Source of the DNA: Phycisphaerae bacterium
GTDB lineage: Bacteria > Planctomycetota > Phycisphaerae > Phycisphaerales > UBA1924
Assembly (NCBI GenBank): GCA_030426395.1
Contig: JAUHYE010000011.1
Span: 1-49,482 of the forward strand
DNA length: 49,482 bases
Direction of reading: 5' to 3'
The position numbers were made by a program, and so were the translations under genes. This document shows positions 23,901 through 32,304 of this stretch, in pieces. A model generated the notes under the pieces. The model was given only the letters and a program-made list of their open reading frames with translations. It did not search any database and was not told the origin of the DNA. Numbering within the stretch: position 1 is the stretch's first letter; each line of letters starts with the position of its first letter.

Positions 23901-24491
23901 TTAGCGATGCCTGCGAGCGAGAAGACCAAGGCCCAGCAAGACGGCCGCGCTGGAGGGCGCGGGGACGGCGATCGCGATGAAGCCCGAGCCCTCGACCACC
24001 ACGTCCAGCCGAGACTCGCTGAGCGAAGAGCCGCGGGTTGGGTACATGTCCAGCCGGCTGGTCCGCGTCGCGAAGTCGATGATCCCGTTCGCCACCCCGG
24101 CGGTGAACGTGGCCTGCCAGAACGCGATGGGGCTGGAGGGGTCGGCGTAGATGCGCGCTGGGGGGAAGTTGAGCTGGCCGGCCAGGATGCCCGTCATGTC
24201 GTATTCGCCGGTGGGCCCGCCCGCCGTGGTGCCCGGGCCATCCATTGGTGACACGAGCTCCCAGTCGCTCCACCGCCCCTCGGTGTCCCCGACGATGTCG
24301 GTGACCACCAGGTCGGTCGCGATGCCCGCCAGGGCGTAGTCGCCGGTGGAGAACTCGGCCCTCAATGTGACCCGGGTGCTCTCTCCGGGGAGTATCAGGG
24401 GCTCCTCGACGTCGATGATGAGGTTGACGGTCTGGGCGCACGCGGCTCCAGCGCTCAGGACGAGCGATGCGATCGCGATTGTTCGGATCAT
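23901..24491 (-). CDS. secreted VPAPA-CTERM family protein, copy 7 (first gene of the cluster)
   Basis: A 196-residue member; ATG 24491 with GGAG 8 nt upstream. Signal peptide ends GAACAQ. Core: VEEPLILPGESTRVTLRAEF, YALAGIATDLVVTD, VSPMDGPGTTAGGPTG, GILAGQLNFPPARIYADPSS, AFWQATFTAG, then IDFATRTSRLDMYPTRGSS. The tail AVPAPSSAAVLLGLGLLARRHR carries a His in the basic cluster. A promoter-like pair with the family 10-mer lies about 40 nt upstream, so transcription of the tandem cluster probably begins here and may run to 19516. Confidence 0.85.
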   Translation of the reverse strand: MIRTIAIASLVLSAGAACAQTVNLIIDVEEPLILPGESTRVTLRAEFSTGDYALAGIATDLVVTDIVGDTEGRWSDWELVSPMDGPGTTAGGPTGEYDMTGILAGQLNFPPARIYADPSSPIAFWQATFTAGVANGIIDFATRTSRLDMYPTRGSSLSESRLDVVVEGSGFIAIAVPAPSSAAVLLGLGLLARRHR

Positions 24492-24531
24492 GTCTTGTCT
24501 CCGACTGGGATGCCTCTCGTCCTCGATACCC

Positions 24532-24559
24532 AGCATACCCGAAAGCGCGCCAGATCCAA
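24532..24559 (-). promoter_or_regulatory. predicted promoter of the tandem CTERM cluster
   Basis: Minus strand TTGGAT (24554-24559) and TATGCT (24532-24537), spacing 16 bp, with the same GGTATGCTGG 10-mer and a preceding GCG.TTTC stretch also present at the copy 1 promoter. This lies 40 nt before the first ATG of the cluster, in the only spacer of the cluster longer than 30 bp. Confidence 0.45.
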
Positions 24560-24590
24560 AGACAATTTGCATGCTTATCGGATACGGAAC

Positions 24591-25202
24591 TTACTGCCGC
24601 AGGGCCAGGATCAGCTCGATGGTCCCCACCTGCTGGTCGAGCCGGCGGGCGATGTCCAGGGGGCTCTGGCCGCCATCGGCCAGCTCGTAGACCTCCTGAT
24701 GGAGCGGGTCGTCGCTGGCATTGGGCTTGGCTGGCCCTTCGTCGGTTTCCGCCCAGGGGTCGCTCGCGGGCTCGGGCGCGGCCCGCCGGGGCTCGGCGGG
24801 CATCCTGGCCTCGGCGACATGGTTCGAGACGGCCCCCGCCGCCAGTCGGGCCTCCAGGTTTTCGATCCGCTCGTCGGCCTGGTCGAGCAGGGCCTCGAGC
24901 CGGGCGGCCCGGGTCTCCAGGCGAGCGGCCAGGTCCCGGACGATCGCACCGACCTCGGCGGCCCGCTCCATGTCGGCCTGGCGGTCGTCGAGCGTCTCGC
25001 GCATCTCGGCAACGGCGTCGTCCTCGGGCGAGCGACGCTGGCGCTTCCATTGCAGGCGCATCAGCGTCCAAGTCAGGATGACCACGCCCGCGCCAAGAGC
25101 GAACCACGAGGCCATGTTCTGGAAGCCGCCCGAACCCCCGGTGCCGGTCTGGGCATCTGTCTGGGCATCCGTCTGGGCCAGGATGAGGACAAGCAGGTCC
25201 AT
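24591..25202 (-). CDS. membrane-anchored coiled-coil protein with DUF6115-like C-terminus
   Basis: A 203-residue protein. A short N-terminus with Ala-Gln-Thr-Asp repeats (QTDAQTDAQTG, from a 12-bp DNA repeat) precedes one membrane helix (about 31-48, WFALGAGVVILTWTLMRL). A coiled coil rich in Glu/Arg/Ala follows (about 60-120), then a disordered Pro/Ala/Glu part. The C-terminal SPLDIARRLDQQVGTIELILAL resembles the small helix-turn-helix-like module of DUF6115/DUF2802 proteins, often near flagellar or motility genes; no such genes are here. ATG 25202 is 30 bp from the divergent tilS start, so the two share a very short control region. Confidence 0.65.
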   Translation of the reverse strand: MDLLVLILAQTDAQTDAQTGTGGSGGFQNMASWFALGAGVVILTWTLMRLQWKRQRRSPEDDAVAEMRETLDDRQADMERAAEVGAIVRDLAARLETRAARLEALLDQADERIENLEARLAAGAVSNHVAEARMPAEPRRAAPEPASDPWAETDEGPAKPNASDDPLHQEVYELADGGQSPLDIARRLDQQVGTIELILALRQ

Positions 25203-25232
25203 CGCCAAGGGTAGTGTCGTTCGGGCGGGCCC

Positions 25233-26270
25233 GTGAGCGTTCGGTACGATGGTCCTGTGTCCAGCAGAGCCACCGAATCCGCCGCCTCGGCCAAGCGACG
25301 CATCGTTCGATCGTGGCGATCCCTGACCGGCGGTTCGGAGGTGCGCGACGCCGATCGCCCGACGCTGCTGGCGGTGTCCGGCGGGGCCGACTCTTGTGCG
25401 TTGGCGATTGCGTTGGCGGGGCGGCCGGGCGTGAAGTGCATCGGCCACGTCGTGCACGACATGCGGCCAAGAGAGGTGGCCGAGGCTGACCGGCAGCTTG
25501 TCGAGAAGCTGGGGCGGGCGCTCGACCTTCCGGTGCTCGTGCAGCACGTCGAGGTCGGGCCGGGGAACGCGGAAGGGAACGCCCGCCGGCTGCGCTACGC
25601 GGCGTTGTCGGAGCTGGCGGCCAACGGCGAGTGCCAGTATGTTGCCGTGGCCCACCATGCCGACGACGTGCTGGAGACGATGCTGGCGAACCTGATCCGA
25701 GGCGCGGGGCCGCGCGGCTTGAGGGGGCCGGCGCCTAGGCGCACGCTCGACGAGAACACCACGCTCGTGCGCCCGATGCAGCACGTCACGAGGAATGAAG
25801 CCGAGGGTATCTGCGACGCGGCCGATTGGTATTGGGCGCACGACGCGACCAACGACGATCCGGGCGGTGACGACGCCCCCCTGCGCGCGGCGATCCGGGC
25901 TCGGGTGCTGCCCGTGCTCGAAGAGCTGCGCCCCGGCGCGGCAGCCCGGGCTTCTCGCGCGGCCGAGGCTGTTGGCCAGGCGGTTCGCGTCATGGATGCG
26001 ATGGTGGATGCGGCGTGGCCAACATTCGCGACCGTCGATGGAAACGGCTTGCGACTCGATGCGACCACGCTCAAGGACCAATTGCCCGCAGTCCGCGAGG
26101 GGCTGTTGAGGCGGGTTCTGGGCCACTTCGGGGATAAGGGCCACGACCAGCTTTCGGCCACGACTACCAGGAGCTTGCTCGGCTGGATGCTCGATGGCCA
26201 GGGCGCGCGTGAGGTCGCCGGCCTGCGCTTCGAGCACGCCGGATCGAGCGTGCTCGTGTCGCGAGCCTGA
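25233..26270 (+). CDS. tilS: tRNA(Ile)-lysidine synthetase
   Basis: An N-type ATP pyrophosphatase that adds lysine to C34 of the CAU-anticodon tRNA-Ile, turning it into an AUA reader. The PP-loop SGGADS is at 49-54; HVVHDMRP and AVAHHADDVLETMLANLIRGAGPRGL are the typical next motifs. At 345 aa it has the catalytic domain and a short C-terminal region but lacks the long extension of E. coli TilS. Start is GTG 25233 or an in-frame GTG at 25257; neither has a clear ribosome site. Presence of tilS means AUA is read normally as Ile inside genes, of interest given the AUA start proposed for mrpE. Confidence 0.92.
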   Translation: MSVRYDGPVSSRATESAASAKRRIVRSWRSLTGGSEVRDADRPTLLAVSGGADSCALAIALAGRPGVKCIGHVVHDMRPREVAEADRQLVEKLGRALDLPVLVQHVEVGPGNAEGNARRLRYAALSELAANGECQYVAVAHHADDVLETMLANLIRGAGPRGLRGPAPRRTLDENTTLVRPMQHVTRNEAEGICDAADWYWAHDATNDDPGGDDAPLRAAIRARVLPVLEELRPGAAARASRAAEAVGQAVRVMDAMVDAAWPTFATVDGNGLRLDATTLKDQLPAVREGLLRRVLGHFGDKGHDQLSATTTRSLLGWMLDGQGAREVAGLRFEHAGSSVLVSRA

Positions 26271-26303
26271 CGCGCCAACCCTCCGGCGCGCCAATCATGG
26301 GCC

Positions 26304-27548
26304 ATGGCCAAGAAAGCACCCACCGCTCCCGGTTCTTCGTACACCCCCATCGCCGCCGACGAGATCAGCAAACGCCGCCAGAAGGTCGGCAAGCTCTTGA
26401 AGGATCGCGTGGGCCTTGTCTTCGCCGGCGAGCACAGCGCCTCGCTGCGGGGTGATTGGGAGCCCAGCGTCGAGTTTTATTACCTCACCGGCATCGCCGA
26501 CGAGCCGGGGGCCGTCCTCTTGCTGGACCCCAGCCACCCCAACCCGCGGCGGCGCGAGGTTCTGATGTTCCGCACGCGCGACCCCGAGGACGAGGCCTGG
26601 CACGGCATCCGCGAGGGGCTGAGCCCGCAGCTCCGCGATCGGCTGGGCGTGGGCACGGTCTTCCGCACCAGCCGCCTGAACTGGCTGGTCACCGAGGCCG
26701 CCAGCCGGACGGGCAAGCTCGCGACATTGCACGAGCCCCGCCCAGCGCCGGCGGGCGTGAACCAGGACCTGGCCACCTACCGCCTGGCCGCCGAGCGCGT
26801 GCCGGGGGTGTCGATCGACTCGGCGTGGCAGCCGTTCTACCAGCTCATCGCCGCCAAGAGCCCCGCCGAGCGCACGCTGATCCAGGGCGCGGTCGACGCG
26901 ACGATGGCGGGTGTGCGCGCGGCGGCGCGCGAGATCAAGCCGGGCGCGAACGAGGGCGCCGTCATCCGGACACTGACAAGGACCTTCGCCGAGCACGGCG
27001 GCGAGGGCAACGCCTTCAACCCCATCGCCGGCTCGGGCGTCAACGCGACGGTGCTGCACTACGGCGCGAACAACCGCGTGATGGAAGACGGCGACATGCT
27101 CGTGCTGGACAGCGGCACCAAGATGGGCGGCTACTGCGCCGACATCACGCGCACGTTCCCGGTCAACGGAACCTTCAACAGCACGCAGGCCGACGCCTAC
27201 GAGCTCGTCTTGAAGGCCATGAAGGCCAGCATCAAGGCCTGCACGCCGGGCACCTGGATGCACGACGTCGACGCCGCCGCCCGCGAGATCATCGACAAGG
27301 CCGGCTACGGGCACGCCTTCTACCACGGCATCGGCCACCACCTTGGCATCTCGGTACACGACGTCGATCCCAAGACCCCCCTCGCGAAGGACGCCATCGT
27401 GACGATCGAGCCGGGGCTGTACCTGCCCGAGGAGAACATCGGCATCCGCATCGAGGACGACATCCACGTCACGGCCGACGGGCCGAAGAACCTGAGCTCG
27501 AAGCTGCCGGTGGACCGCAAGGGGGTCGAGGCGCTCATGAAGGGCTGA
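26304..27548 (+). CDS. pepP: Xaa-Pro aminopeptidase (M24B)
   Basis: A 414-residue metallopeptidase that removes N-terminal residues preceding proline. Residues about 15-165 form the aminopeptidase P N-terminal domain (RRQKVGKLLKDRVGLVFAGE, EFYYLTGIADEPGA). The pita-bread catalytic domain carries all five metal ligands: Asp269 (VLDSGTK), Asp280 (CADITR), His345 (GIGHHLG), Glu369 (TIEPGLY) and Glu384 (RIEDD). No signal peptide, so cytosolic. It lies 33 nt after tilS on the same strand. Confidence 0.93.
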   Translation: MAKKAPTAPGSSYTPIAADEISKRRQKVGKLLKDRVGLVFAGEHSASLRGDWEPSVEFYYLTGIADEPGAVLLLDPSHPNPRRREVLMFRTRDPEDEAWHGIREGLSPQLRDRLGVGTVFRTSRLNWLVTEAASRTGKLATLHEPRPAPAGVNQDLATYRLAAERVPGVSIDSAWQPFYQLIAAKSPAERTLIQGAVDATMAGVRAAAREIKPGANEGAVIRTLTRTFAEHGGEGNAFNPIAGSGVNATVLHYGANNRVMEDGDMLVLDSGTKMGGYCADITRTFPVNGTFNSTQADAYELVLKAMKASIKACTPGTWMHDVDAAAREIIDKAGYGHAFYHGIGHHLGISVHDVDPKTPLAKDAIVTIEPGLYLPEENIGIRIEDDIHVTADGPKNLSSKLPVDRKGVEALMKG

Positions 27549-27689
27549 GGCGGCGCGACGGCACGCGGGACGCCGAGGATCGCGACGAGTATTGGGGCGA
27601 GGACCGGAAACCCGCAGAAGAACGCCCAGGGAACCCGGCAGCGGCCATGCCGCCCGCGAACACCCCGCGGCGGGACGAGATCTCCCATG

Positions 27690-27794
27690 GGAGACCTCAG
27701 GTTCCAGGCCGGTGATCTTAAGTTCCAGGCCTGGAACCTTGGGTCTCCGGCCTGGAACTTGAGACCGCCGGCCCGAAGATTGAGACCTCAAGAA
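27690..27794. repeat. tandem array of 21-bp units with alternating orientation (array c)
   Basis: Five 21-bp units lie between convergent genes (27549-27817 has no gene). Units 1-4 are a 16-bp element followed or joined by AGGCC/CGGCC. The 16-bp elements alternate in orientation: the element of unit 3 is nearly the reverse complement of that of unit 1, and unit 4 of unit 2. Unit 2/3 form the perfect 16-bp palindrome GTTCCAGGCCTGGAAC (27722-27737). Just before it TCTCCCATGGGAGA is another perfect palindrome (27681-27694). Confidence 0.8.
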
Positions 27795-27817
27795 CGGCGT
27801 GCAGCACGGCCCCCCGG

Positions 27818-28228
27818 TCATAGCCGCTCCCGGTGGTCGCGCAGGGCGTCGCGCAGCATGAGGGCGAAGGGGATCCACCAGACAAGGTCATTGGTCAGGA
27901 TGGTCACGCCGAAGGCCGGCGGGAGATCACCGGCGAGAACCGCCTGGGCAAAACCGAGAGGCCCGAAGACCTTGCCCAGCAGGCCAACCAGCACGATGGG
28001 CCAGTGGCGCCGGTGGTCGCGGGCCGCGATGATGTAGCCCACGCCGTAGACGCCCACGATCATGCCGACGCACTGCCAGAGCTGCGGGTAGCGCGGCTGC
28101 TCCATGCCCACCAGATCGAAGAGCAACGCCGGGAACAGCACGACGATGCCGCCCCAGGCGATGTTGTAGACGCCCGCGGCCCAGAGCCACCAGAACGCCC
28201 AGCCGCGTGCGGTCCGTTCGCCGTTCAT
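27818..28228 (-). CDS. small integral membrane protein, unknown function
   Basis: A 136-residue protein with four hydrophobic helices (about 12-33, 48-66, 78-92, 106-124): WAFWWLWAAGVYNIAWGGIVVLF, MIVGVYGVGYIIAARD, WPIVLVGLLGKVFGPLGFAQA, NDLVWWIPFALML. The RDHRRHWPIVLVGLLGK segment recurs in small uncharacterised bacterial membrane proteins, some mis-named alkyl hydroperoxide reductase; no catalytic cysteine is present. ATG 28228. It follows the next gene upstream by 9 nt. Confidence 0.72.
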   Translation of the reverse strand: MNGERTARGWAFWWLWAAGVYNIAWGGIVVLFPALLFDLVGMEQPRYPQLWQCVGMIVGVYGVGYIIAARDHRRHWPIVLVGLLGKVFGPLGFAQAVLAGDLPPAFGVTILTNDLVWWIPFALMLRDALRDHRERL

Positions 28229-28237
28229 GCGTGATGG

Positions 28238-28957
28238 CTACTTCTTCGTCGAGCCGTGGAGGTGCTTGCGGCTGGCGTGCCAGCGGGCCAGGGCCAACGC
28301 GTGCGCGCTGAAGAAGGCGGGCAGCAGCATCTCCAGGCCCTCCTCGATGGCGTAGAAGACCATGCGCACGCGGGCGTGCTCGTCGAGGTTGATCCATCCC
28401 AGGTCGTCGCGCAGGATGGCCGGGGCCCGGTCGACGACCTTCGTAAACACCAGCATGAAGAACGCGAAGCCCAGGGCGAAGACCCACCACGGCCACGGCC
28501 GCTTCCACGGGCGCAGGTGGATGAGGCGTGCGACGAGGACAACCACCGCCGCGAGGACGACGAGCATGATGCCGCCGGCGATGATCCGCTCTGGCATCGT
28601 GCCCTCGCGGTAATAGAACGGCGGCTTGAGCACGCTGTAGTCGGTGAAGGCCACGTGCCAATCCCACTCGCGGGCGGCGGCGGCGATGGCGACGATCACG
28701 CCGGCGGCGACTTCCAGGGTTGGTTTACGGAAGACCAGCGGGATCCACAGGGCGAAGGCCAGCCAGAGCCAGGGGGAGGCTTGTTCGAAGGGGCCGGTTT
28801 CCTCGAAGAGCGGGCCGCTCTCGCTCACCGGCAGGGCCAGGGCCAGCACCGTGACGATCGTCGCGGCCACGATGGCCAGCAGCACGCTGCCGAAGAACGC
28901 GAGACGGCCGGCCTTGGGTCTGGTGGGGGTGCGGGTGGGAGTGGAGGTGGTGCTCAC
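28238..28957 (-). CDS. multi-pass membrane protein, unknown function
   Basis: A 239-residue protein starting at GTG 28957 with a Thr/Pro/Arg-rich cytoplasmic leader (residues 2-14). Five to six hydrophobic segments follow (about 19-42, 62-76, 82-93, 126-146, 156-173, 210-227). A conserved-looking loop REWDWHVAFTDYSVLKPPFYYREGTMPE and the C-terminal EEGLEMLLPAFFSAHALALA carry acidic residues near or in a helix. I recognise no family. It is divergent from the glycosyltransferase gene across 73 bp. Confidence 0.7.
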   Translation of the reverse strand: MSTTSTPTRTPTRPKAGRLAFFGSVLLAIVAATIVTVLALALPVSESGPLFEETGPFEQASPWLWLAFALWIPLVFRKPTLEVAAGVIVAIAAAAREWDWHVAFTDYSVLKPPFYYREGTMPERIIAGGIMLVVLAAVVVLVARLIHLRPWKRPWPWWVFALGFAFFMLVFTKVVDRAPAILRDDLGWINLDEHARVRMVFYAIEEGLEMLLPAFFSAHALALARWHASRKHLHGSTKK

Positions 28958-29030
28958 GGGCGATGGTAGGGTCTTTCACGTCGCCGTCGGCTACTGTCGC
29001 CCTCACGGCCCATCGGCCGGGGAGCCCGCC

Positions 29031-30872
29031 TTGCTGCTCATCTCTCGCGAATACCCACCCTTCGTCGGCGGCGGCATCGGCACGTACACCGTGCGGATGG
29101 CCCGGGCCCTGGCGAGGCAGGGCCGCGAACCCGTGGTGGTAACGGTGGGCGACGTCGACCATCCGACGGTCGAGGAGGATGGCGGCGTGCGGGTCGTCCG
29201 CCTTCCGTTCCTGGCTTATGTTGAACTCGAGCCCGACTGGGCGGGCCCAAGGCCGAGCATCCTCGCGTCCCCATCGGGCCCGGCGTGCCACGCTGCGTTC
29301 TGGGCCTTCCACCGCGAGAGCGTGCTGGCGATGCAACTCCGCGAGCACCTGCCCTGGCTGCTCGAAACCTTCAAGCCACGAGCCATCGAGGCGCCAGATA
29401 CCGGGGCCCTGCTGTGGTTCATCCTCAACGAGCGGCGGCTTGGCCGCGGGCCGCTGGCCGGGATGGGTCGGGATGGCCCGCCCGTGCTGGTGCACCTGCA
29501 CTCGCCCACGGCCTGGATCGAGGAATTGCAGGGCGGCCCCCAGCCCGGACGGGCGATGGCCGAACTGCGATCGATGGAGCGCGACGTGCTGCGGTGGGCC
29601 GATGGTGTGGCGTGCCCAAGCAGGGCGCTGGCCGAGTGGACAAAGCGTTGGGAGCCCCCGATCGATGGCAAGATTCGCGTTACGCCCTACCCGCTGGGCG
29701 AGAAGATCGACGTGGATGCGCCAACGCCTGCCAAGCCGATCGCCCTCTTTGTTGGCCGCATGGAACGACGCAAGGGCTTCGACACGCTTGCCGAAGCATT
29801 GGGAATGCTCGGCGATCGTACCCCACGGCTCCGAGTCGCAGGCCGTGACACGTTCGACTGGGTCACAAACGAGCACTTCGGCGAAGCCGCGATCAAACGA
29901 CATCTGACTGCCCACGATCGCATCGACCTGTTGGGTGAATTGGAACCGCAAGATCTTTCTCAGCAACGACGCGAGTGCGCCTTCGGTGTCATCCCGAGCC
30001 CAAACGACAACTTCCCGAACACCTGCATGGAGGCGATGGCGGCAGGCCAGATCACCATCGCGGCCCGGGCCGGGGGGATGGCCGAGATGGTCGAGGACGG
30101 CGTGAGCGGGCTGCTGTTTACGCCTGAAGATGCCAGCGACCTCGCTCGCGCCATCGAGCGGGCGGTGGCGATGTCTCGGGAGCAGCGTGAAGCGATGGGC
30201 CGAGCCGCGAGGGAGCGCATCGCGTCGATCTGTGGCGATGAGGCCGTGGTGCCTCAACGGCTGGAACACGCGTCATCTGTGACTGCGGGCGTGCCTTCCC
30301 CGACCACCGATCGCGAGGTCGCCGTTCTGGCATTCGCGCGCATCGCCGATGGCGTCCGTGACGCATTCACCGATGCCCTGAGAGCCAATGCCGCCATCGA
30401 CGCTGTGGTCCCATGGTTCGCACGCAACGGGCCCGATGGCCGCGAGGTCATCCCCTTCTCGACGCCCTTGGCTGACCATCCCGAACTCCTCGTCGAGCAC
30501 CCCGGCCCTATCGCTCTCGATGCCGAGTGGTGGCGGCGGCTCGAAGCGGACGGGGTGGACGCCGACGCCGCGAGTGTGTTGGGGGCTCTGGTAGAGCGTG
30601 GGGCCAAGGTCGCGGTGCTCCCCGAGGTGGTCGCTGGATCGGACGACCCCGCGGCTCATGCACGGCCAGGCACGCCGATGCCGCAGCGGCTGAGCGATGC
30701 CGAGCGGGCTTGCAACCACACCCAACGCGACGCCGACGACGCCAGACGAGCTGCCGAGGCCGCATTGGTCGAACGCGATACAGCCCGAGCCGCACTGGCC
30801 GAGATACGGTCCAGCCGGGCATACAAACTCGCCAGCAGGATCGCCCGCGTCCGCCGTCGCCTGCTCGGCTAG
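29031..30872 (+). CDS. glycosyltransferase family 4 with long C-terminal extension
   Basis: TTG 29031 is chosen because GGGGAG lies 6 nt upstream and the protein then starts at the N-terminal beta strand LLLISREYPPFVGGGIGTYT, the usual beginning of GT4 enzymes. Residues 1-400 are a GT-B fold: sugar-acceptor domain, then ALFVGRMERRKGFDTLAEAL (about 240), and the donor site FGVIPSPNDNFPNTCMEAMAAG with AGGMAEMVEDGVSGLLFTPED. Residues 420-613 are an extra part of unknown fold, ending in an Ala/Arg/Glu coiled coil (ERACNHTQRDADDARRAAEA) and a basic tail IARVRRRLLG. It probably builds a cell-surface glycan with the next three genes. Confidence 0.87.
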   Translation: MLLISREYPPFVGGGIGTYTVRMARALARQGREPVVVTVGDVDHPTVEEDGGVRVVRLPFLAYVELEPDWAGPRPSILASPSGPACHAAFWAFHRESVLAMQLREHLPWLLETFKPRAIEAPDTGALLWFILNERRLGRGPLAGMGRDGPPVLVHLHSPTAWIEELQGGPQPGRAMAELRSMERDVLRWADGVACPSRALAEWTKRWEPPIDGKIRVTPYPLGEKIDVDAPTPAKPIALFVGRMERRKGFDTLAEALGMLGDRTPRLRVAGRDTFDWVTNEHFGEAAIKRHLTAHDRIDLLGELEPQDLSQQRRECAFGVIPSPNDNFPNTCMEAMAAGQITIAARAGGMAEMVEDGVSGLLFTPEDASDLARAIERAVAMSREQREAMGRAARERIASICGDEAVVPQRLEHASSVTAGVPSPTTDREVAVLAFARIADGVRDAFTDALRANAAIDAVVPWFARNGPDGREVIPFSTPLADHPELLVEHPGPIALDAEWWRRLEADGVDADAASVLGALVERGAKVAVLPEVVAGSDDPAAHARPGTPMPQRLSDAERACNHTQRDADDARRAAEAALVERDTARAALAEIRSSRAYKLASRIARVRRRLLG

Positions 30873-30888
30873 CCACTACAATCATCAC

Positions 30889-32304
30889 GTGCCAAAGACC
30901 CCGCCTGCCGACATCCAGAACACTGCCCGCGAAGACGACTGGGCGGTTCGTTGCGAGGGCGTCGGCAAGCGTTTCAAGCTGTACGACAACCCGTGGCACC
31001 GCATCGCCGAGTGGTCGGCGTTCAACCGTCTGAAGCTCCACCGCGATTTCTGGGCGGTCCGTGGCGTGACCTTCGGCCTGCGGAAGGGCGAGTGCCTGGG
31101 TGTCGTGGGCCGCAACGGCAGCGGCAAGAGCACGCTGCTGAAGATGGTCACGGGCGTGAGCATCCCCACCGAGGGCTCGGCGTCGCTGAGCGGCCGGGTG
31201 CTGAGCCTCATCGAGCTCGGAGCCGGACTCAACCGGGACCTCACAGGCCGCCAGAACGTGCACAACATGGCCCGGCTGCTGAACTTCCCGCCCGACTTCG
31301 CCAAGTCCAAGATGGCCGAGATCGAGTCCTTTGCCGACGTGGGCGCCTTCTTCGATCGCCCCGTCCGCAGCTACAGCAGCGGCATGACGGTGCGCGTTAC
31401 CTTCAGCATCTTCGCGGCCTTCGAGCCCGAGGTGCTGATTGTCGACGAGGCACTGAGCGTGGGCGACATCTTCTTCGTGCAGAAGTGCACACGCCGCATC
31501 CGAGAGCTGCTCGACAACGGCACGACCCTCCTGCTTGCCAGCCACGACGCCGCGATCACCAACTTGTGTGATCGCGCGATCCTGCTCGAACAAGGCGAGG
31601 TGGCGTTCCAGGGCGAGCCCGTCGACACGATCGCCCGCTACCACGCGTCCTTGCGTCAAGGGGGCGCGAAAACGACGCCCGACAAATGGGAACGAACCGA
31701 AGAGACGCCCGAGCACGCCCAACAGGTCGCCACGCAGCGTGGCGCCCGGCTGGCACAGAGGGTGATCGAGGCCGACACGATCGGTGAGAGCGAGCACCAC
31801 GAACGCCGGCACGGTGAGGGCGGCCTCCGCATCCTCGCGTGCCAGATCTGCGACGACCAGGAGAGGCGGGCGACCGTGCTGGGGATCGGCCAGACGCTGC
31901 ACGTCCGCGTGCTCGTCGAGGCCGCCCAGCCTGTGGAGCGGCCGCGAGTCGGGCTCCGCCTCATCGACCGCTTCGGCACGCAGGTGTTCGGGCAGGGCAC
32001 GCTCCAGCAGCAGACCGAGATGCCATCGCTCGTTCCGGGCGATCGGGTCGTGGTCTCGTTCAATCTCGAACTGCAGCTCAAGCCCGGCGAGTACACGCTT
32101 GGCCTCTCCGCCAGCGAGCCCGACGCCACGGGGGATCCCAACGGGGCCCTGTTCCACGACCACATCAACGGGCTGGGTCCCATCCGCGTCAACCACCCGG
32201 CCCACGAGCCGCTGCCGTTTTTCGGGACGGCCCGCCTGCCCATGTCGGTGACGTGCGAGCCCGCGGGACGCGAATCGCCGACCAGACTCGAGGCCTCGCC
32301 GTGA
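30889..32304 (+). CDS. polysaccharide ABC transporter ATPase (Wzt/TagH type)
   Basis: GTG 30889, 16 nt after the glycosyltransferase, giving 471 residues. The N-terminal ATPase has Walker A GRNGSGKS (74-81), signature YSSGM (162-166) and Walker B VLIVDEAL with Asp186-Glu187, plus the ELGAGLNRDLTGRQNV sequence typical of O-antigen and teichoic acid exporters. Residues about 290-450 resemble the Wzt C-terminal glycan-recognition domain (LRILACQICDDQERR...LRLIDRFGTQVFGQ...FNLELQLKPGEYTLGL). No Wzm-type permease is in the window. Stop overlaps the next start (GTGA). Confidence 0.9.
   Translation: MPKTPPADIQNTAREDDWAVRCEGVGKRFKLYDNPWHRIAEWSAFNRLKLHRDFWAVRGVTFGLRKGECLGVVGRNGSGKSTLLKMVTGVSIPTEGSASLSGRVLSLIELGAGLNRDLTGRQNVHNMARLLNFPPDFAKSKMAEIESFADVGAFFDRPVRSYSSGMTVRVTFSIFAAFEPEVLIVDEALSVGDIFFVQKCTRRIRELLDNGTTLLLASHDAAITNLCDRAILLEQGEVAFQGEPVDTIARYHASLRQGGAKTTPDKWERTEETPEHAQQVATQRGARLAQRVIEADTIGESEHHERRHGEGGLRILACQICDDQERRATVLGIGQTLHVRVLVEAAQPVERPRVGLRLIDRFGTQVFGQGTLQQQTEMPSLVPGDRVVVSFNLELQLKPGEYTLGLSASEPDATGDPNGALFHDHINGLGPIRVNHPAHEPLPFFGTARLPMSVTCEPAGRESPTRLEASP

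Noticed and set aside
19627-23904. A 1425-codon open frame on the plus strand across the CTERM cluster
   Set aside because: It is antisense to six genes with signal peptides, ribosome sites and homologous cores; its translation is low-complexity Arg/Gly/Asp-rich and reflects GC-rich codon bias of the opposite strand.
23272-25470. A 732-codon minus frame ending in CTERM copy 6
   Set aside because: It runs antisense or out of frame through copy 7 and other genes; the signal peptide and strong ribosome site place the start at 23874.
24591-26294. A 567-codon minus frame joining the DUF6115-like gene with antisense of tilS
   Set aside because: tilS is a clear gene on the plus strand with its PP-loop; the minus frame upstream of 25202 is its shadow.
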